From positions 1 to 9,302 of the forward strand of contig CADCQC010000006.1 of assembly GCA_902803455.1 (NCBI GenBank): DNA of 9,302 nucleotides, given 5' to 3'. A model generated the notes under the pieces. That model saw nothing but the letters and a program-made list of their open reading frames with translations, was not told where the DNA came from and did not search any database. The translations under genes were made by a program, and so were the position numbers. Shown here one piece after another: positions 6,690 through 9,302 of this stretch (the stretch's first letter is position 1; every line of letters starts with the position of its first letter). This stretch comes from an uncultured Prevotellaceae bacterium. Its GTDB lineage: Bacteria; Bacteroidota; Bacteroidia; Bacteroidales; Bacteroidaceae.

Positions 6690-6697
6690 TATATTTG
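6690..6697 (+). promoter_or_regulatory. Bacteroidetes-type -7 box for the sensor phosphatase gene
   Basis: TATATTTG is a perfect TAnnTTTG -7 element. A TTTG at 6672-6675 could be the upstream element, but its 14-bp spacing is shorter than the usual 19-21. Transcription would begin around 6703-6705, only about 14 bases before the preferred ATG at 6718, so the mRNA would be nearly leaderless. Confidence 0.5.
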
Positions 6698-6717
6698 CAT
6701 GGTTTTAGTTGGTATGT

Positions 6718-9111
6718 ATGAAACTGCCTCGCATTTTTAATTTTTCCCGTCATATCGCTTTCCGCCTGACATGGAGGGTCGTGCTGGCCGTCACCGTGGT
6801 GTTCACGTTGCTGACGGGGCTGATCTTGACGATCATATGGGCTGTGGGGGCTGCCATGCTTGCTGCGTTCTTCCAATCTGCCTTGGAAATCTCAAATGAG
6901 AGAATCAATAATGTCTTCTCCAAAGTGGAGATCGCCTTGACCAACAACATTCCGGAGGCAATGGAGAGTGCAGGCAATAAAGACATGGCGTTCTTTGCCT
7001 CTGAGCACTTGCTGAAACTGAATCCGACAATTGTGGGCGCTACTGTCGCGCTAAACCCTGATTACGAACCCATGAAGGGAATACCCTTTGCTCCTTATAC
7101 CTATCGCGACAGTACGGGAATCAAGAAAAAAATGTTGAACAATCCTTCCTACAACTATTTGCAGAAAGAATGGTATACCAAACCCATCAAAGAGAAAAAG
7201 GGAGTATGGACGGAACCATACGTTGATATGGGAGGAGGAGAAATCCTAATGACCACTTACTCGTTGCCCTTGAAAAACAGCAAAGGAGAGATCTATGCCA
7301 TCCAGACGGCAGATATTGCAATTGACTGGATCGCTAATATGGCGGATTCGATTGGCAATTTCATCGAATATGATTTTCTGCCTTTTAATAATAAAGATGT
7401 CCTTAGTTTTATTGTGACTAAAAAGGGGGGCTTTGTTGTCCATCCTGACAGAGATATGGTGCAGAAAGAGACACTCTCCGATTACATAAAAAGAGCCTTT
7501 GGTATAGAAGACACGCTATTGGTTCAGAAATTGGCTTTGGGTAGTGAATATATGGATTCTTTCGAGGATAGTAAAGGCAAAACATACTTCATGTTTACCG
7601 CTCCTGTTGAACATACAGAATGGACGATGTGCGTCACCATGCCCTTGAGTAAGATCCTCCGACCGGTCAATTCGTTCATCAAGGCGTTTGCTGTCATTTT
7701 GCTCATAGGGCTTGTCATTGTGGCGTTGGTTTGTCGTTCTTTCATCCGTCGCGTCACGAAACCCTTGACACGCTTCGCTGATTCCGCCGATGAGATCGCC
7801 AAGGGTAACATTGAGACAGAACTTCCCCAAATCAAGTCTAAAGACGAGATGTTGAGACTGCATAACTCTTTTAAGACCATGCAGCTGTCACTTGTCAAAC
7901 AGATGGAGCAGATCAAGGCCGTCAATGAGGAAAAAGGTCGGCTGGAGGGAGAACTGCATATCGCCCGCAACATACAGATGGCGATGCTTCCTAAAACGTT
8001 TCCGGCATTCCCCGACCGTAACGATATCGATATCTTTGCACAGGTGACACCGGCAAAAGAGGTGGGAGGTGATCTCTACGACTACCACATTCGTGACGAG
8101 AAACTCTTCTTCTGTGTCGGAGATGTGTCGGGAAAGGGAATTCCTGCATCATTGGTCATGGTCGTCACAAGAGCCTTGTTCCGTACGGCTTCGGCACATG
8201 AGAGCAATCCGGGAAGAATCCTGGCCGGTATCAACAACTTGATGGTGGAGGACAACGATTCCAATATGTTTGTAACACTCTTCATTGGGGTGATCGACCT
8301 GCCCACAGGAAGAATGCGGTATAGCAATGCAGGACACGATTCACCGATACTGATCTCTGACTTGGGTGTCCATATGCTGGAATGTGATCCTAATCTGCCT
8401 TGTGGCATCATGGCAGATTTTAAGTTCACCACACAGGAGACCGTCATCCAGCCGATGACCACCATCTTCCTTTATACCGATGGACTGACAGAAGCGGAGA
8501 ATGTGGATCATGACCTGTTCCAGGATGACCGTATCCTCCTCGTGGCAAAACAAGTGGATCGGAAGCCGATGACGCTGATCGAACAGATGGATCAGGCGGT
8601 GCATCTCTTCGTGGGGGAGGCGGAACAGAGCGATGACCTGACGATGCTCGCCATCCAATACACCAAGCAGCAAGAAAAGGACATACATCTGCAGAGAAGC
8701 ATCACGCTCTCCAATGATGTGGAGGAGATACCGCAACTGTCAGCTTTCACCAATGAGATCTGTGAGTTGTTAGATCTTGATGTCAATACTACCATGAGTA
8801 TCTGTCTGGCGGTCGAGGAGGTGGTGGTCAACGTCATGGACTATGCATATCCGGACGGCACGAAAGGTGATGTGCAGATAGAGGCGGTGGTCAACAGCAA
8901 ATATTTGAAATTCATCATCACTGACCAAGGAATACCATTCGACCCCACAGCTCAAACGGAAATTGACACCACCTTGTCGGCGGAGGAACGACAGATAGGA
9001 GGACTGGGGATCCATCTGGTCAGAAATATCATGGACAGCATCAACTACGAGAGGGTAGCGGATAAAAATGTCCTGACGATCAAGAAAAAAATATTATCAT
9101 CAGCGATTTGA
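6718..9111 (+). CDS. Membrane sensor Cache-HAMP-SpoIIE/RsbU phosphatase fused to RsbW-like ATPase
   Basis: This 797-residue regulator has helix 1 (about 21-43), an extracytoplasmic Cache-type ligand domain (about 50-315, with WTEPYVD at 164-170 and MTTYSLPL), helix 2 (about 323-340), HAMP (about 341-395) and a short coiled coil. A PP2C/SpoIIE phosphatase follows (about 430-650): EVGGDLYDY (D452), DVSGKGIPASLVM (D469), NAGH, LYTDGLTEA (D588) and SDDLTML (D639, D640). Last is an HATPase_c domain (about 665-797) with the N-box EEVVVNV (E701, N705), DQG (D736, G738) and GGLGIHL (G762, G764). All metal- and ATP-site residues I can place are present. In RsbU/RsbW systems the phosphatase reactivates a STAS anti-sigma antagonist and the ATPase kinase inactivates it; here both sit in one chain. 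No STAS protein or sigma factor is visible in the window. I start at ATG 6718; an in-frame TTG at 6709 would add three residues but nearly coincides with the predicted transcript start. Confidence 0.9.
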   Translation: MKLPRIFNFSRHIAFRLTWRVVLAVTVVFTLLTGLILTIIWAVGAAMLAAFFQSALEISNERINNVFSKVEIALTNNIPEAMESAGNKDMAFFASEHLLKLNPTIVGATVALNPDYEPMKGIPFAPYTYRDSTGIKKKMLNNPSYNYLQKEWYTKPIKEKKGVWTEPYVDMGGGEILMTTYSLPLKNSKGEIYAIQTADIAIDWIANMADSIGNFIEYDFLPFNNKDVLSFIVTKKGGFVVHPDRDMVQKETLSDYIKRAFGIEDTLLVQKLALGSEYMDSFEDSKGKTYFMFTAPVEHTEWTMCVTMPLSKILRPVNSFIKAFAVILLIGLVIVALVCRSFIRRVTKPLTRFADSADEIAKGNIETELPQIKSKDEMLRLHNSFKTMQLSLVKQMEQIKAVNEEKGRLEGELHIARNIQMAMLPKTFPAFPDRNDIDIFAQVTPAKEVGGDLYDYHIRDEKLFFCVGDVSGKGIPASLVMVVTRALFRTASAHESNPGRILAGINNLMVEDNDSNMFVTLFIGVIDLPTGRMRYSNAGHDSPILISDLGVHMLECDPNLPCGIMADFKFTTQETVIQPMTTIFLYTDGLTEAENVDHDLFQDDRILLVAKQVDRKPMTLIEQMDQAVHLFVGEAEQSDDLTMLAIQYTKQQEKDIHLQRSITLSNDVEEIPQLSAFTNEICELLDLDVNTTMSICLAVEEVVVNVMDYAYPDGTKGDVQIEAVVNSKYLKFIITDQGIPFDPTAQTEIDTTLSAEERQIGGLGIHLVRNIMDSINYERVADKNVLTIKKKILSSAI

Positions 9112-9174
9112 CGCTGACGCCTTCATCCAGAGGCGGTTCGCTAATTATTCATTTTCATAGAAATTGTTCAATAA

Positions 9175-9302
9175 ATGACAGACGTCATACTTTCCAGTTT
9201 TATCAGTCTATTTGCCCTTTTCGGCAAGGAAGAGCAGGTGGACGAGACTCGGGCCAAAGAGATGCTCGAGAGTTATCTGAGACGCCATTTCGGTATCCGC
9301 AA
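9175..9302 (+). CDS. N-terminus of an unrecognised protein (partial, runs off window)
   Basis: An open frame starts at ATG 9175, directly after an in-frame TAA (9172-9174), and stays open to the window edge, giving 42 residues: MTDVILSSFISLFALFGKEE at first, then a charged stretch ending YLRRHFGIR. It looks like an amphipathic helical domain with a hydrophobic first helix (residues 4-16) and a basic end (RRHFGIR), and there is no cleavable signal peptide. I do not recognise it securely. A TerB-like helical N-terminal domain of a longer protein is a guess from the pattern. The 63-base gap after the phosphatase gene, with only a weak hairpin and no T-run, leaves co-transcription possible. Coding status is supported by codon use like the neighbours. 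Confidence 0.6.
   Translation, partial: MTDVILSSFISLFALFGKEEQVDETRAKEMLESYLRRHFGIR

Noticed and set aside
9118..9135. CGCCT/AGGCG hairpin after the sensor gene as a terminator
   Set aside because: A 5-bp stem with an 8-base loop and no following T-run; likely chance.
1..9302. CRISPR arrays, tRNA/rRNA genes, insertion sequences, phage or integrase genes, attachment sites
   Set aside because: No repeated spacer-like units, tRNA cloverleaf, transposase-like protein or terminal inverted repeats were seen by reading; the region looks like ordinary chromosome.

Overview
The window reads as Bacteroidales chromosome, most plausibly Prevotellaceae or a relative. Three things point there: two perfect TAnnTTTG -7 boxes of the Bacteroidetes primary sigma factor type around 6.64-6.70 kb, weak or absent Shine-Dalgarno sequences, and a truncated upstream gene whose last residues (LPRGIYVV...) look like a type IX secretion C-terminal tail. 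Species-level placement is not possible from this sequence alone.

Layout. Positions 1-65 hold the 3' end of a probable secreted protein. Positions 139-1686 encode a POT/PTR-type peptide:proton symporter. After a 99-base gap (93 bases if the alternative start at 1780 is used), positions 1786-6403 carry four tightly packed plus-strand genes: a DapA/NAL-superfamily class I aldolase or lyase, a sodium:solute symporter (SSS), a PdxA-family dehydrogenase and a DUF1537 four-carbon acid-sugar kinase. The last three junctions all overlap (14, 11 and 4 bases), so this is a single translationally coupled operon. The symporter probably imports a sugar acid. The kinase and the PdxA2-like enzyme match the known two-step route by which D-threonate- or D-erythronate-type acids are phosphorylated at C4 and oxidatively decarboxylated to dihydroxyacetone phosphate. 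The aldolase does not fit that minimal route and suggests a larger or different substrate.

A 57-residue winged-helix protein lies on the minus strand at 6410-6583, converging on the kinase gene with a 6-base gap. Back-to-back promoters, a 20-bp imperfect palindrome and a repeated 9-mer separate it from the large plus-strand gene at 6718-9111. That gene encodes a membrane sensor with an extracytoplasmic Cache-type domain, HAMP, a SpoIIE/RsbU-type PP2C phosphatase and a C-terminal RsbW-like histidine-kinase-fold ATPase, i.e. a one-protein partner-switching regulator. A new plus-strand gene starts at 9175 and runs off the end of the window.

The most interesting parts are the unassigned aldolase in the acid-sugar operon and the small winged-helix / phosphatase-ATPase divergent pair. 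Substrates, partners and targets are inferred, not shown.
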